A stretch of 64,000 nucleotides of DNA, taken from Asterella californica. Lineage: Eukaryota > Streptophyta > Marchantiopsida > Marchantiales > Aytoniaceae. Positions 24,338 to 35,874 of the stretch are shown here, one piece after another. Below the pieces are notes generated by a model that did no database searches, had not been told where the DNA came from, and saw nothing but the letters and a program-made list of their open reading frames with translations. Positions within the stretch are counted from its first letter, which is position 1. Every line of letters starts with the position of its first letter. The position numbers were made by a program, and so were the translations under genes. The stretch lies in NCBI GenBank assembly GCA_036924285.1, contig JAYKYS010000008.1, positions 15,361,001 to 15,425,000 of the forward strand, in the 5' to 3' direction.

Positions 24338-24988
24338 TGGTGAGAGTGTGTGTCCCTTGCTGATGAGCAAGATGGAGATTGGAGTACAGGAGAGAGCAGC
24401 CGGAGTTGTGCCTGATGTCGAGCACTATCCTACTGATGCGTTCGGGTGAGACAAAATCGTTTCTTTCGTCACCAAAAACTTTGAACGCGATTTCGGAGGC
24501 TTAGACGATTTTTTCTCGTTGAAATCTGTCGACCAGTCTTTTTAAGGCTGTCTTGTTCAGAAGGTGCGAATTGTGTACTGGGTCAAGTTTTAGTCGATTT
24601 GGAGGTTTCCAGCGGCAGATTTTCAATCGGATCTTTTTCGACCAAGACGAAAGTTTTAGGACTTGACCTTAAAACAAATTCTGTTCTGAATATGGGTGGG
24701 TCAATATTGAAAAATTTGGACAATTTTGAGAGGTCGCACACTCATTTCTGACCTCGTTTGGTCCAGTTTTGACCTTTCTTGGAGTGTTCTTTCGACGTTT
24801 CCGTCGTGTTTTGTACACCTACAGTTCACGGACATGTTCTTTCTTCATTGTTACTGCAGGAGGAGTTCGTGGAGTCGCCTCGTTGTGACTTGTGACAACT
24901 CTTGATCGCGCGGTGCGGGGAGACGAGTTTTGTGAAGGTTCTGTGAGGTTTTCCGCGTATAAAACAGCACAATTTCGACATTGTAGCT

Positions 24989-27900
24989 ATGGCGGAGTCC
25001 GTGTCTTTGATCACTGGAGAGAAGCTCGACAAGAACAACTACCAAGTGTCGAAGTTCCGGATGAAAACTTTCCTGCAGGGACAAGATCTATGGGATCTTA
25101 TCACTGAGGAGGAGAAAGCGCTTGAAGTGCCAATTTCTGACCCAAATTCAAGGAGTGGAAGAAGCGCTCATACCAGGCTATTCACTACATCGCGTTGACA
25201 GTCTCAGCATCAATGATCGGTCACATTCAGGATTGCGATACGCCTAAGAAAGCTTGGGATGCACTCGCGCGTCTGTTTCAATTCGGAACAAAGGCACGGA
25301 AGCTGCAATTGTTGCAGCTATTCAACACCGTGAAGAAGGGGTCGATGTGCATCATTGACTATGTGAACCACGTCAAACAGCTCGCGGATCAGTTATCTTC
25401 TGTCAAAGTCGAGATTGATCCCACTGTCTTGATCGGAGCCACATTGCATGGACTGCCTGCAGAGTACAAACAGTTCATAACATCGATTTCGACCAGAGAA
25501 CCTCTTCCGCGGTTTGATGAGCTTGTTCCTATGATGTTAGGAGAGGAGGTGCGCCTATTGGGGAGTTCTACTTCGACGGGTCAGCAAGAATCTGTCTATT
25601 TTGCAGGTTCTGGAGGATCTCGAGGTAGGGGTCGTGGCAAAGGTGTTGGACGTGGACGGGGTCACGGACAGCAACAGCAATCGCAGCAGCAACAGCAGAA
25701 CCAGCAACAGTCTGGTTCCAACAACAATCAGAGAAGAGCGCCTGGTTCCTGCAACTACTGCAAGAAGCAAGGCCACAATGCGAATCCGTGCTACAAGAAG
25801 CAGAATGATCAAAGACAACAACACGACAACAACCCCCAACAAGGTTACAGCAACCAGCAAGGCTATGCAGTCACTGAGCATGTCTATACGGAGCAGTTGC
25901 TGATTACTACGCATCAGAGTTATGCGGCTTTCGAGCCACAGACTGATTGGGTGATCGACTCCGGCGCCACCAGTCACATGACTCCCCATCGGGAGTGGTT
26001 TAGTTCACTCGAGCCTGTGGAGACTCCACAGTTTATGGTGACAAGAGATGACACCAAGCACAAGATCCAGCACAAGGGTAACATTCCACTTGACATTCCT
26101 GCTTCAACATTTAATGGTACACAGAATGTCTTACATGTACCCACGTTGACTAGAAACCTGCTATCTGTAGGACAGTTGATAGAACAGGGTCTGCAAGTGT
26201 GCTTCAATAAAGATGGATGCTTTATTGAAGATTCGAATGGCACTGTCATAGCTCGAGGTATCAAGAGTGGTAGGCTGTTTAAACTAGATGCATCTGCGCC
26301 TAAGTTACAAGCTGCCATGTATGGACAGAGTGGTCCAGTAGTGTCTGACATTGACATCTGGCACAAGCGAACTGGGTACATGAACTTTCAGAGGCTGAAA
26401 AGCCTTCCGAGTTCTGACCTGGTTATAGGTCTGCCCAAATTCGAATCCAGTGAGCCCACTGGAGTCTGTGCAGCATGTCAATTCGGCAAGCAAGCTAGAC
26501 AGCCCTTTAAGGGATCAGGCAGTAGAGCGAACAAGCTTCTGGAGCTTGTTCACACTGATGTATGGACTGCTTCTCTGTCAAGTATGACCGGTTTCCAGTA
26601 CTTCGTGTCGTTCATTGATGACCATTCGCGTTATACTTGGATCTATTTGTTGAGAAACAAGTCCTCTGCCGAAGTTCTGTCAGCATTCCAGACTTTCCGC
26701 AAGTTGGTGGAGAAACAGTCTGGAGCACCTATCCTCTGCTTGAGATCTGATGGAGGAGGCGAGTTTCTTTCTGGAGAGTTCGATGCATATCTGCGTGAGC
26801 ATGGTATTCGACGCCAGAAGACCTGCAGTTACAGTCCGCAGCAGAACGGGGTTGCGGAGCGCAAGAATCGTCACATAGCAGAAGCTGCTCGTGCGATGTT
26901 GAATGAGAAGATCATGCATAGACCTTACTGGGCAGAAGCTGTTTCATGTGCGGTGTATCTGATGAACCGGACGCCTACAGCGGCAGTCTACAACAAGACA
27001 CCGATGGAGGTCTTCACAGGCAGTAAGCCTGATTACTCTTTCCTTAAAGTTTTCGGATGTATCTGTTATGTGCACATACCTGATGAAAGACGTAAGAAAC
27101 TAGATCCGAAAGCAGATAGATGTATCTTCCTTAGTTATGCTTCTGATACGAAAGGATATAGGTGCTACAATCCTTCGTCCAAGCAGTTCTATATCAGTAG
27201 AGATGTTGTTTTTGATGAGCTACAATCTTGGTTTGCACCTGTGCCTAACGTAACACAGCCTAGTGGAACTAGTCTAGTTTCTACACAAGATGAGCGCGTG
27301 CTATTGCAGCGTATGTTTGACTCATCCAGATATGTGGATCTTTCACATCCACTGGATACTTTGTCCCAGACCTTGGCGTCTACGTCAGATCAGTTGCAAG
27401 GGGAGGTGACTAGTGCACCGATTATCTCTCGCAGATCTGAGCGGGCAAAACATCCAATGAGTAGGTATATGCATGAAGGTTTTCTTGCTGCGCACCATGC
27501 ATATATGACCAATGTTCTTAAAGAACAGGAACCTAGTTTGCTTGAGGAGGTGATGCACAAGGTCCAATGGGTAAGTGCTATGGAAGCTGAACTTGATGTG
27601 CTTCATCACCAACAGACTTGGGAGTTGGTAGACTTACCTCAAGGTAAGAAAGCGATTGGTTGCAAGTGGGTCTTCAAGGTCAAGCGCAACTCGGATGATA
27701 CCGTGTGTCGGTACAAGGTCAGATTGGTAGCTAAGGGCTACGCACAGCAACATGGAGTGGATTTTGAGGAGACATTTGCTCCTGTTGCGAAGATGGTGAC
27801 TATTCGAACAGCAGTTGCAGTTGCAACTCAGAAAGGTTGGAAGATGCACCAGATGGACTTCAAGAACGCTTTCTTCAACGGCGATCTTGAGGAGGAGGTC

Positions 27901-28197
27901 TACATGCAGCAACCTCCTGGTTATGAGGATCCTATGTTTCCTTCCCGTGTATGTAAGTTACGGAAGGCTCTCTATGGTCTGAAACAGGTACCAAGAGCAT
28001 GGTATGCAAAGATCAATTCTTACTTGCAGTCTCTTGGTTTCCATCTTTGTAGTTCAGACTCTACCTTGTATTCATTGAGAATACGAGACCGGATTGTTGT
28101 GATCACCATCTATGTTGATAACTTGATCATTACCGGTAACTTTGAAGAGCTTATTTCCCAGATCACTGAAGGGTCTGAAAGCCGTGTGGTTTTATGA
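24989..28197 (+). pseudogene. Copia Gag-Pol polyprotein, frameshifted and truncated
   Basis: Gag starts at ATG 24989 (MAESVSLITGEKLDKNNYQV). A one-base frameshift near 25135-25145 moves the reading to the frame that is open to 28197. A TTG at 25195 is an internal Leu codon, not a start. Counting from 25195: UBN2-type Gag at residues 1-120; Gln/Gly-rich linker; zinc knuckle CNYCKKQGHNANPC (186-199); protease DSG (255-257); pre-integrase HHCC with H390, Y395 where the second His is expected, C425 and C428; integrase D455, D519, E555 with exact D(35)E spacing; RT with WELVDLP, MDFKNAFFNGDL, KALYGLK and YVDN at 973-976. Canonical RT has YVDD, so the second catalytic Asp is lost. The last residues (SESRVVL) come from the fused gypsy LTR. 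Confidence 0.93.
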
Positions 28198-28342
28198 GAA
28201 GACGAGATTTTTAGGTAAAACTCGTGTGTTTGTGTGTTTGAACAGATCTTAGAACTTAGAGCAGCGATACTTGTGCAAATCCTCTGTGAGAACGATATCT
28301 TTTATACTAAATGAGCAAAAAGAGAAATCCTGCCACACTACA
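28171..28342 (+). repeat. Gypsy LTR-end fragment
   Basis: It aligns with the sequences ending at 38349 and 44141. All share CCGTGTGGTTTT-like text (or CGTGTGGTTTTGTG), the 20-mer ACAGATCTTAGAACTTAGAG, GCAGCG and a GAGAAATC...CACTACA-type end. The fragment is fused directly to truncated copia reverse transcriptase. No left LTR half is present. Confidence 0.7.
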
Positions 28343-29420
28343 CTTCCTCTCCTGCTTATGACATGGAAGATTCTAAATATTTTGCTCCTGACATCAGAAA
28401 AGAATAGAAGCGATCATGCAAGAAGAACTGGAGAAGCGACGGAAGATAGTGCAGAAGCTTCCTCCATCAACCACGGGAGCCTCAGTTCCACAAGAAAAGC
28501 TTCCACTCGAAGGAAGATCTAATTCAGGTCTTCCACCTAAGGAAGTATCTTCCAGATCTGATCAGCTAACTGATCTTCAGAAGAAAAGTTAGTACTTTCG
28601 TCTTCTGGAAACTTTTCTTCCAAAACTTCATAGCACTCAATGTATCTGCAGTCCACCTCATCATGTTCTTCTGAGATATTTGTATTACACAAGTAGTTTA
28701 CCACAAACTCATTCCTTCTTCCATAATTGTCAGAAGACGCAGCTGAGTCTTCTGATGTGTATCACTCAGTGGTAGAGGGAGTTTCACCTTGATGTCGAGT
28801 CTTCATCCAAGGGAGAGAGGACGTTGGACTTCTCTCCTTGCTTGGATGTAGGATTAAGAAATCTCATACGATGTCTTTGTCAATCGGTATTTACATTTGC
28901 AGCATACAGCCAAGGTCTTCCTATCAAAACCTGATATCCAACTTTAGCTACAGGTTGCAAATAATGTAAGTGAGGTAGAAAGATACTCCCCCAATTATCA
29001 TCAAGATATATTTCAGTTGTCCCAAAAGTCATCTTCTGATCTGGTTCGTCATTCTGAGAATCCTCGGAGTAGGCTGGAACTCAGTGAAGCCTAGGCATGT
29101 GCAGTTTCTTCAGTTATGATATTGACTCCGAAGCCTGAATCAATGGGTACCTTCTTCAGAAGACAGCCATGGATCTTGATGTCAAGTTCTAGGGCTCTTA
29201 AGTCTTCATGCTCTATTCTCAGTATTGAGGTGCTCTGGAGAAGTTTCGCTTTTCTCCTCTTCCTCGATCCTCGAAGAACGGACTGTAACAGCTCATGTAA
29301 CCAGCATTATCATCCAAAAGCTGTTGGAATGTTACATCTGTCTTCTGATTTCACAAATCTTGTAAGAAGTCATAAGGAGATCGCTTCAGAAGAGTGACTG
29401 GAGTTTCCACGAACATTGCA
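28343..29420 (-). pseudogene. Ty3/gypsy protease-region fragment, minus strand
   Basis: On the minus strand, 29210-28780 reads KIHGCLLKKVPIDSGFGVNI then ITEETAH, later YQVLIGRPWLYAANV and LNPTSKQGEKSNVLSPLDED. This is a retropepsin-like domain with the DSG active-site triplet and the LIGRPWLYAA block of plant gypsy elements. Stops and frameshifts break it. It is oriented opposite to the LTR end that precedes it and to the gypsy RT at 38.5 kb. The first 250 bases (28.38-28.59 kb) instead read protein-like on the plus strand (MQEELEKRRKIVQKLPPS), so this patch is itself a mosaic. Confidence 0.6.
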
Positions 29421-29863
29421 TGAAGTTTTCCAACAACGCTTTCTTTCATGTTGTTTTCCAGGTTTAGATCACATGATCAAACCGAGTCTGACTTACGATG
29501 ATATATGTAGAACATGAAACTCTTTGGCAAATTGAAATGTTGAGGGAGAATCATCTAAAACCTCGACAACTTCAATCGTTTGATCTTTCGAAACTGGTAA
29601 AGTTCTAAGAACTTTTCATATCCAAATAATCTTGTTACACAAAAAGATATAACATCGAAGAGTCCGGATCTATTATGTTTTGTGCATTTATTATCTTTGC
29701 ATATCAAATATTTTTGAAAATTTCAGTTTTATCATTGTGGTTAATACAAAATCATACACATGTTATTAATAATATTTACTAAACGAATTTATATATAGAA
29801 TCTACAACTTTCATTTGCAAAATGTATTAAGTTTTCCAACAACGCTTTCTTTCATGTTGTTTT
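29421..29863 (+). repeat. Pair of 34-bp direct repeats
   Basis: A 34-base block beginning AGTTTTCCAACAACGCTTTC is found at 29424-29457 and again, identical, at 29830-29863, 406 bases later. It lies just outside the left edge of duplicated copy A. No coding sequence is seen between the two. Confidence 0.8.
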
Positions 29864-30599
29864 TCAAGTTTTTTCATAACCTACGATGATAAAACTTCAT
29901 GACATTCACTGTATATGATATATTCAATACTCAAATGTTCTCTTTTGCAGTTACGATTCATCATTGCTCTCAAGAGATCGGAAGATTCAAATCATTTTAT
30001 ACATTCGTGCATATTTTATATATTATCGATACTCACATGTATATAGTCTTCACATATCTCTCACATTTTTCATTTTACTTTTTTCTCATTGATAAAATCA
30101 TAACATTCTCATCTACTAAACAAATTAGTCTACCTTTTTTCCTACGCTCATCATTCGAACGCATAAATATAAATTCACATGCATCGAATTGAAGATATTT
30201 TTTATAATTATGATACAATTATACTCCTTCGTATTTTCTAACAATAATTACATCATACACAAACTAGAACTTAGCACAATTTCATTTATGTATCTTTTCT
30301 TAACTTCCACAAATTTTGAAATGTATGTAATAACAGAGTTTGAATTTATTCTTCTTACCACCACAATATTCCAAATGCTTTTTTCTGCAGTTACGACTGA
30401 TAACTATCCTCAAATCGGTCCGAAGATTCACAAGCTTCTACATTTTCAAACAACCGAATATAATCTTATGATCACTATCCTCAAAGCGATCCGAAGATTC
30501 ACAATTATATATTTACATTAAAGAATTTCTAGGATTGCCAGGTGTTGCAAACGCATAGTCCTCGCAATGCCATTGCATGCATAGCACCTTGTTTCAATG

Positions 30600-30960
30600 G
30601 TTTTTTGTTGAATTTTTAGACATCCTGTTTTCATTGCTCTGAAGAGAGTTGTAGTTGGTTCAATCTATAAGAGAAGAGAGTAATTGCAGTAGACAATATC
30701 ACTTCTTGTGCATCTGTTGTATCCAAGAGTTTTGATTTACCGACGTGATTTTGTAATGATGAATGACTTTAGAGCTATAGATAACGGGGTGATGTTGCTT
30801 GACCTTGGGGTCTCTCGTTCCCCTTGTTCTGCTTGATGGAGTCTTCTTATCTGTTTGGTATTCTGCAAGTTCGAGTTCTCTGATCGATTTGTTTCTAAGG
30901 ATTGTGGAACATTGCACTTAGACATTGCTGATTTTACCGTCCGGATTAAATGATTGTATT
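30600..30960 (+). repeat. 3'-tail repeat family, copy 2
   Basis: It is nearly identical to 49890-50250 and more distantly related to 11150-11440. Shared text includes AAGAGTTTTGATTTACCGAC and CCCCTTGTTCTGCTTGATGG. It is noncoding and probably the 3' end of the retroelement family seen at 10.5-11.1 kb. Confidence 0.6.
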
Positions 30961-31799
30961 TTCGTTGGCGTCTTTTATTTTCGTAGTTATCATGTAAATT
31001 AAGGAATATGTTTGTGAATGTTGTTAAGAATTGATGTTCTGGAAAATTGTAATTAATTCCTAACTTTCCTTGTTGTTTATTACTGGAGCATAATTGTGTT
31101 CAGAGTTTTGCAGGAAGCATTCGTGGACTAGAACTGCCACTCATATTGGAGCCCACTTTAGAGTTTGTACTCTGCACACCGTAAAGGTCGCCCGAAGCCA
31201 GAACGAACCGAATGGATAAGTAGCTGGTGGAACCAAAAGTCATCCGCGTCGTAAAGATGTCTTTCTGACGTTTCTACTTATCGAGTCTTGAAAAATTAGA
31301 AAAAAAAAAGAAAAAATATAAAAATAATAAAAATAACAATAAAAAACCAACTAAGCTTGTCGAGTCTTCAGATGTTGCGTAAACTAAACTGAAAAATAAA
31401 TTGTTTTCAACATTTTTGACATGCGTTGGATTAACTATGGTAATATTGTTGTGTAGTAGAACGGAAGGATGGAGTGGTCTCATAATCGTGAAGGGAAAGG
31501 AAACGGATAAATCGGATAACTCGTAATTTTATTGCAAGCGTAGGTCTTCGTTATTCATAATATACTATATTAATAATACATGTAAAATTTCTATTTAAAT
31601 AATTTTTATATTTAAGTAATAAAAGATATTAATCTATTGAATTACCCAGTGCCTCCTTAGTTCAAAAGTTTCAAGACTGCATGAACAGAGACTAAAGTGC
31701 AAATAATTTTCGGTAACACGTACAAGAATAAAAAGATGTGACAGTAAAATATAGTTTATATTTGAACTAGTGTGAGAAACTTGTCTTCGTAGCTCCAAG

Positions 31800-32240
31800 T
31801 AATACCATATTATGGATATACCAGCCATGGAACGTGACTTTTGCTCTCTTAGAGAGATTCGAGATTATTAGACGTCATGAGAACTGCTGGAGTTACTAAC
31901 AAGGAAATTAGGGCACAGTTAGAAGATAAAACCAAGCAGTTACTAAGGTAGGACTTGTGAGGTCTCGAGATGGAAAAAGAGACAACGGCTCTACGGAGAG
32001 AAGCAGAATCATTGCAGGTAAAATTGCAAGAGATCGCGCAGGAAAATGGTAGCATGAGATCAGTACCACAGTTGGCAGCAGAACTGACAACTCTGCAATC
32101 ACACGATAAAAGTGATCAGAGCAGAACTAAGCATGTCAGAAGTTTATCCCAAACCTCAGATTTCGTAATAAAACTGTTACATCCCACAACAAGTTTTCCA
32201 AAACTCTGGAAAGGAAAAAACACAACAATTAAAAGGTGAT
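31800..32240 (+). pseudogene. Coiled-coil exon relic, copy A
   Basis: With stops ignored, the plus strand reads LLDVMRTAGVTNKEIRAQLE then KTALRRE/ALRREAESLQVKLQEIAQEN and QLAAELTTLQSHDKSDQ. This is a charged heptad-like coiled coil with internal stops. The same relic is at 51390-51730 with similar lesions, so it was already broken or intron-split before duplication. The parent gene is not identified. It lies 2 kb upstream of MAP65 exons on the same strand but does not look like MAP65. Confidence 0.4.
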
Positions 32241-33828
32241 TTTAGTTGGCAACAAGAAGACGCTCTTTCCATGGTTTTTGGTGTAACTTCATGACAACTT
32301 AAATTCTACATGAAAAATAGAGTAGAGTGTTTTGGCACGCTCAAGTCAAATGAAACTTCAAAATTTGCATTATTCCATGTAATGAATAATGTAAAATAAA
32401 TAATAAAATAAATTCTATTATCTCCGTGCGAGATAAAACTGAGCTCCCCAGTTTTTCACCCCAAAAACTGGAGTCTTCTTTTTATTGTGGGTTCATTTGG
32501 TCTAGGTTGATAAGTTTTTTGTCAGCAATGCTGAGTTCGGTTTTCTTTCGAACGCTATTAATTTGACATACATCCTCATATTATTTTGGATATTCATTGT
32601 CACTTAGGATGAGATTCGTACAGTTCATTTTCTTTATCGTGTATATTTTAATGGTCCACTTCTTTTAAAGGCTCCCCTAACCAGTTAGAGGGCAATTAAG
32701 GGGAAAACTTTCCACCGTTTAACGCATAGGCTAATAAGTTTTATTTATAAAATGTTTTAATTATTTTCATCTACTTGATATATGAATTAAGTTTACACCT
32801 ATATATTTCCCCAATAATAAGAAGCGAGCAGAAGTTCCCAGAAGATCATTCTGCATGGGTGGAACCTGCGCTCGTGGAAGGAACGTAACAAACCTCATTA
32901 CCATTCCGCACTGACTCCGCAGAGGTTCAAGAATCAAGAGGTAGCCAAAACGGAAGATACCCTTTCATCCCGACGAAGATGACTTACGGTCATGACACAG
33001 TCTCCGAGTCTTGTAAAGTGACTTTGTAATTTGCTGTAAAACCGGAAAGGCGAATATTACAGTTCCGGATGTGGCAAATGTTCGACGACTGCCCGAATGA
33101 CGCTTCTTCGGCGTGTTATATAAGCGAAGGTTGCTGAGAATCATCACGAAACGGTCTGACATGCTGCACATTCAAAGCCGCGTGTCCTTCCCCCAAGGAA
33201 CTTTACAATTCGTTCGAGCGTATTTGTAATAATTCTCTTTCTACTCATTCCTTCGCCACGATCAGCAACAAAACCTTGCGCTGGTTCAAGGCAACACTGA
33301 ATGAATGAACGAATGAATTTAGATCCACTCCGCCGGGAAACCTGTCACGGGCTTCACCCGCTTGGCCATAGATCGGAGCTCCTCCACCTCCGAATCGGAC
33401 AAACTCCACCCGAGAGCTCCGGCGAATTCTTGGGCCTGCAAGGCGTCAACACGTTTTCAGTGACCACATCCTGCATTTCTCTCATCTGCCTAGACATGTC
33501 CGAAGATTGATTTTACGATTGGCTGCGCTGATTCTCGGGAATCTCTGATCTGAACTTTTTCCACGGCGGGGCACAAGCTGTGACAGAAAGTTATCCCGGA
33601 CGGGTGGATAGAAGAATATTTTGTCACCTGACTCGCTGATTTTCGTGAACACATAATACCAACTATTTTCCATCAAGCTGCTACTGAGGTGTATACTGCA
33701 ATACCGCGGTACATGAGAATAGCACTGCGAATCGGGAGATAGGGTCACGCGCGTAAAGGCGACTCTCCACAAAAGCAAGGCGTGTAGATAGGAATCTGAG
33801 AATATTGTTCGAGGTAGCTGTCAACCGG

Positions 33829-33910
33829 GACGCTTTGGCCGAGTGGTTAAGGCGTGTGCCTGCTAAGTACATGGGGTCTCCCCGCGAGAGTTCGAATCTC
33901 TCAGGCGTCG
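33829..33910 (+). tRNA. tRNA-Ser (anticodon GCU), copy A
   Basis: This 82-base cloverleaf has an acceptor stem GACGCTT/AGGCGTC, D-arm GGCCGAGTGGTTAAGGC and anticodon loop CTGCTAA (anticodon GCT). It has a long class-II variable arm (GGGG TCT CCCC), T-arm GAGAG-TTCGAAT-CTCTC and discriminator G. The long variable arm and discriminator G are serine identity features. No CCA is encoded and no intron is present. The internal A and B boxes are intact, so it is probably transcribed by Pol III. The sequence is identical to the copy at 53268. Confidence 0.96.
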
Positions 33911-33939
33911 TCCCGAAGTTGCATTTTACATCTTGGCAT

Positions 33940-34270
33940 CCTCAAGATGGATGGTGTTGGATGGTGTTGGATGAACAGCTCTTACACAGTGCTAAAGTTT
34001 GGCAGCACTCCGTTTTAACCGTGGCTCGTGTGTTCTATCGTGTGTCTCTTACACTTGAATTACACTTGAATTACTTGCCATGTTGGACGAGTATAATTTC
34101 GTACGACAAGAAAAGGAGGAGGAGAAGAGAAGAGCAGAGCCAGGGTACGTGTTAAAATAGTTCGTGTCGTGATACGGAGTCGTTCCTGAGGAGAAGTAAT
34201 TAGTTCTCGCTAGTGATCATAGTTTTATCGTGCTCTCCTGTATATTCAATTCATGTACTGTCGCCTTACA
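33940..34270 (+). other. Region between tRNA-Ser and MAP65 relic, copy A
   Basis: It contains a copy-A-specific tandem GATGGTGTTG pair (33950-33972). It also contains a small tandem of TTACACTTGAA just before the MAP65 exon relic. That change replaces the splice acceptor retained in copy B. Confidence 0.6.
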
Positions 34271-34411
34271 GGACCAGAAGCGTCTGCAAGAACAACTTAT
34301 GAACGAGCAGGAGGTTCTGTTCGGTTTCCATCCAAACCCAAACAAGGGTGGAATGAGTGCGAAGAAAGCTGGTGGTGGTTTGCGAGCTAATGGGAACGGT
34401 GGTGCAACCCA
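34071..34411 (+). pseudogene. MAP65-like 3' exon relics, copy A
   Basis: Exon relics at 34071-34144 (LLAMLDEYNF-type, RQEKEEEKRR) and 34272-34411 (DQKRLQEQLMNEQEVLF) match the copy-B exons. Two defects show this copy is dead. The CAG acceptor and first codons of the first exon are replaced by a duplicated TTACACTTGAA. The second exon is cut right after GCAACCCAA by a deletion of about 2.35 kb relative to copy B, joining it to downstream noncoding sequence. MAP65 proteins are ASE1/PRC1-family cross-linkers of antiparallel microtubules. Confidence 0.8.
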
Positions 34412-34869
34412 ACTGGACCTGTCTCGGCATCCATCCGGCTTAGCACCCCGCAGAGAAGAGCTCCCCATAACTATTGGTCTCAGGGTAATGGACACAAGTC
34501 ATGCCTTGCTCAGTTTTGAATAGTCAACAACTCACTTAACTAAACTAATTTCATCCAGGCACACATTTCAGAAAAGAGAGTTCTGGGACGTTTTCCTGAA
34601 GTAGCTCCTAAGGGCAGTTCGGGAAGGCGAGGACGATTTTTGCCGAAGGCAGTGATCACTTGAATTGTACACACCTCTATAGCAAAATGTTATAGGAGGT
34701 CCAGTCGATCGGACTATATCTGTTTGAGTATTCAGGTGTTTGAATTAAATGAATCGAGCTCTAATCTAAACAACTTCACTCTAACCGATCGTTGAAATTA
34801 CAACTCAGTTCCAGAATTACAACTTAGTTCCAGAAACTCAGTAATGAACAATATGTAGAAACAAATGTA

Positions 34870-34945
34870 TTCTCGAAGCGAGTGAATAAATGAAATGAAG
34901 TAGGTAAAGTCAAGGTAAATATGAAGTAGGTAAAGTCAAGGTAAA
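34870..34945 (+). repeat. Tandem duplication of a 26-bp unit
   Basis: The unit ATGAAGTAGGTAAAGTCAAG plus GTAAAT occurs twice in tandem here. It occurs only once at the equivalent site in copy B (about 56660). It is a small copy-specific slippage event. Confidence 0.85.
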
Positions 34946-35874
34946 TAGGATGTTCAATCATAGAATATTCATCCTTTCAAGGTTGGAGGTCTTGGATAAT
35001 TTGGGGAAAAATTACGATGTAAAAACACATTGTTTACTTTTACTGTCACTTTTACCCTTTTACTTTTTTTCGCTCGTACTCCTAAATGTGTTTATTTCTA
35101 CTGTTACACGCCCTTTTGATTGATATTCGCTCGTACTCCTATATACTATAGATCATGTAGAATTTACATATACCGGTGTTTATTGCAATGCGTTTGCGCA
35201 TAGCTTACTGCAGATTTTTAAGATTTTTTTAAGATTATTAGAATCTTGAAAAACAGGAACATTTTTCCTCTGTCGGGTTATCACTCATCGTGGAGTGAGA
35301 CATGAGGACCGTTCAGGTAGTTCTGAACTTCTTGAACGATCGTCTCGAGATAACGACATGACATGATCGAGATAATAGTCATCTTACCGACGAGCGACGC
35401 ACGAATGAGTCAAGTAGCTCATGCATGTCTATAGATTTCACGTTCACGTTCTTGTGTAGTGCTAGAGAATTTTCCAAGAAAACAGAGAACGTTTGTGGAA
35501 GTTCAAAACTTCTTACTTGCATCTACCTGTGGTGTATTGCCTCACCGTTGACTCTCCGACTCGAGAAATCACGATACTGTTTCAAACTTTACTGCCCGGG
35601 CACATTAGATTGCTACGAAATTGTTGTGTATGCTAATTGGGCACGCCAATTCATTAGGTTGTAACTCGCCAGTGGTCGTTATAGTCCATTTTGTTTTCTT
35701 GCCGATTTCAGGATCTTGCTAGCGATGGAGTGCCCCACGTTCAGTTCCTGCGAAGTGAATTTCTCCCTACTAATGCTTCTGTGCTCTTTCCAGAAGCTTC
35801 AGTATCACGTACTGATGATAGTAAACTCCTGCTTCTGTTGCCAACACCTGTTTTAGTCTCCATTGCAGGCGATG

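Larger units (their letters stand above)
24158..28170 (+). mobile_element. Ty1/copia retrotransposon, 3'-truncated
   Basis: Parts in order are a putative 168-bp 5' LTR, a primer-binding site, an untranslated leader (24.34-24.98 kb), gag and pol. Pol order is protease, integrase, reverse transcriptase, which defines copia. The element stops inside reverse transcriptase at about 28165-28175. There it fuses to sequence homologous to the ends of gypsy LTRs at 38.35 and 44.14 kb. RNase H, polypurine tract and 3' LTR are missing. With the gag frameshift and RT mutation it cannot be autonomous. Confidence 0.9.

Noticed and set aside
25555..25989. 144-codon minus frame and a 100-codon plus frame in the copia Gag region
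   Set aside because: Both are shadows of the CAG/CAA-rich Gln linker in the true pol frame.
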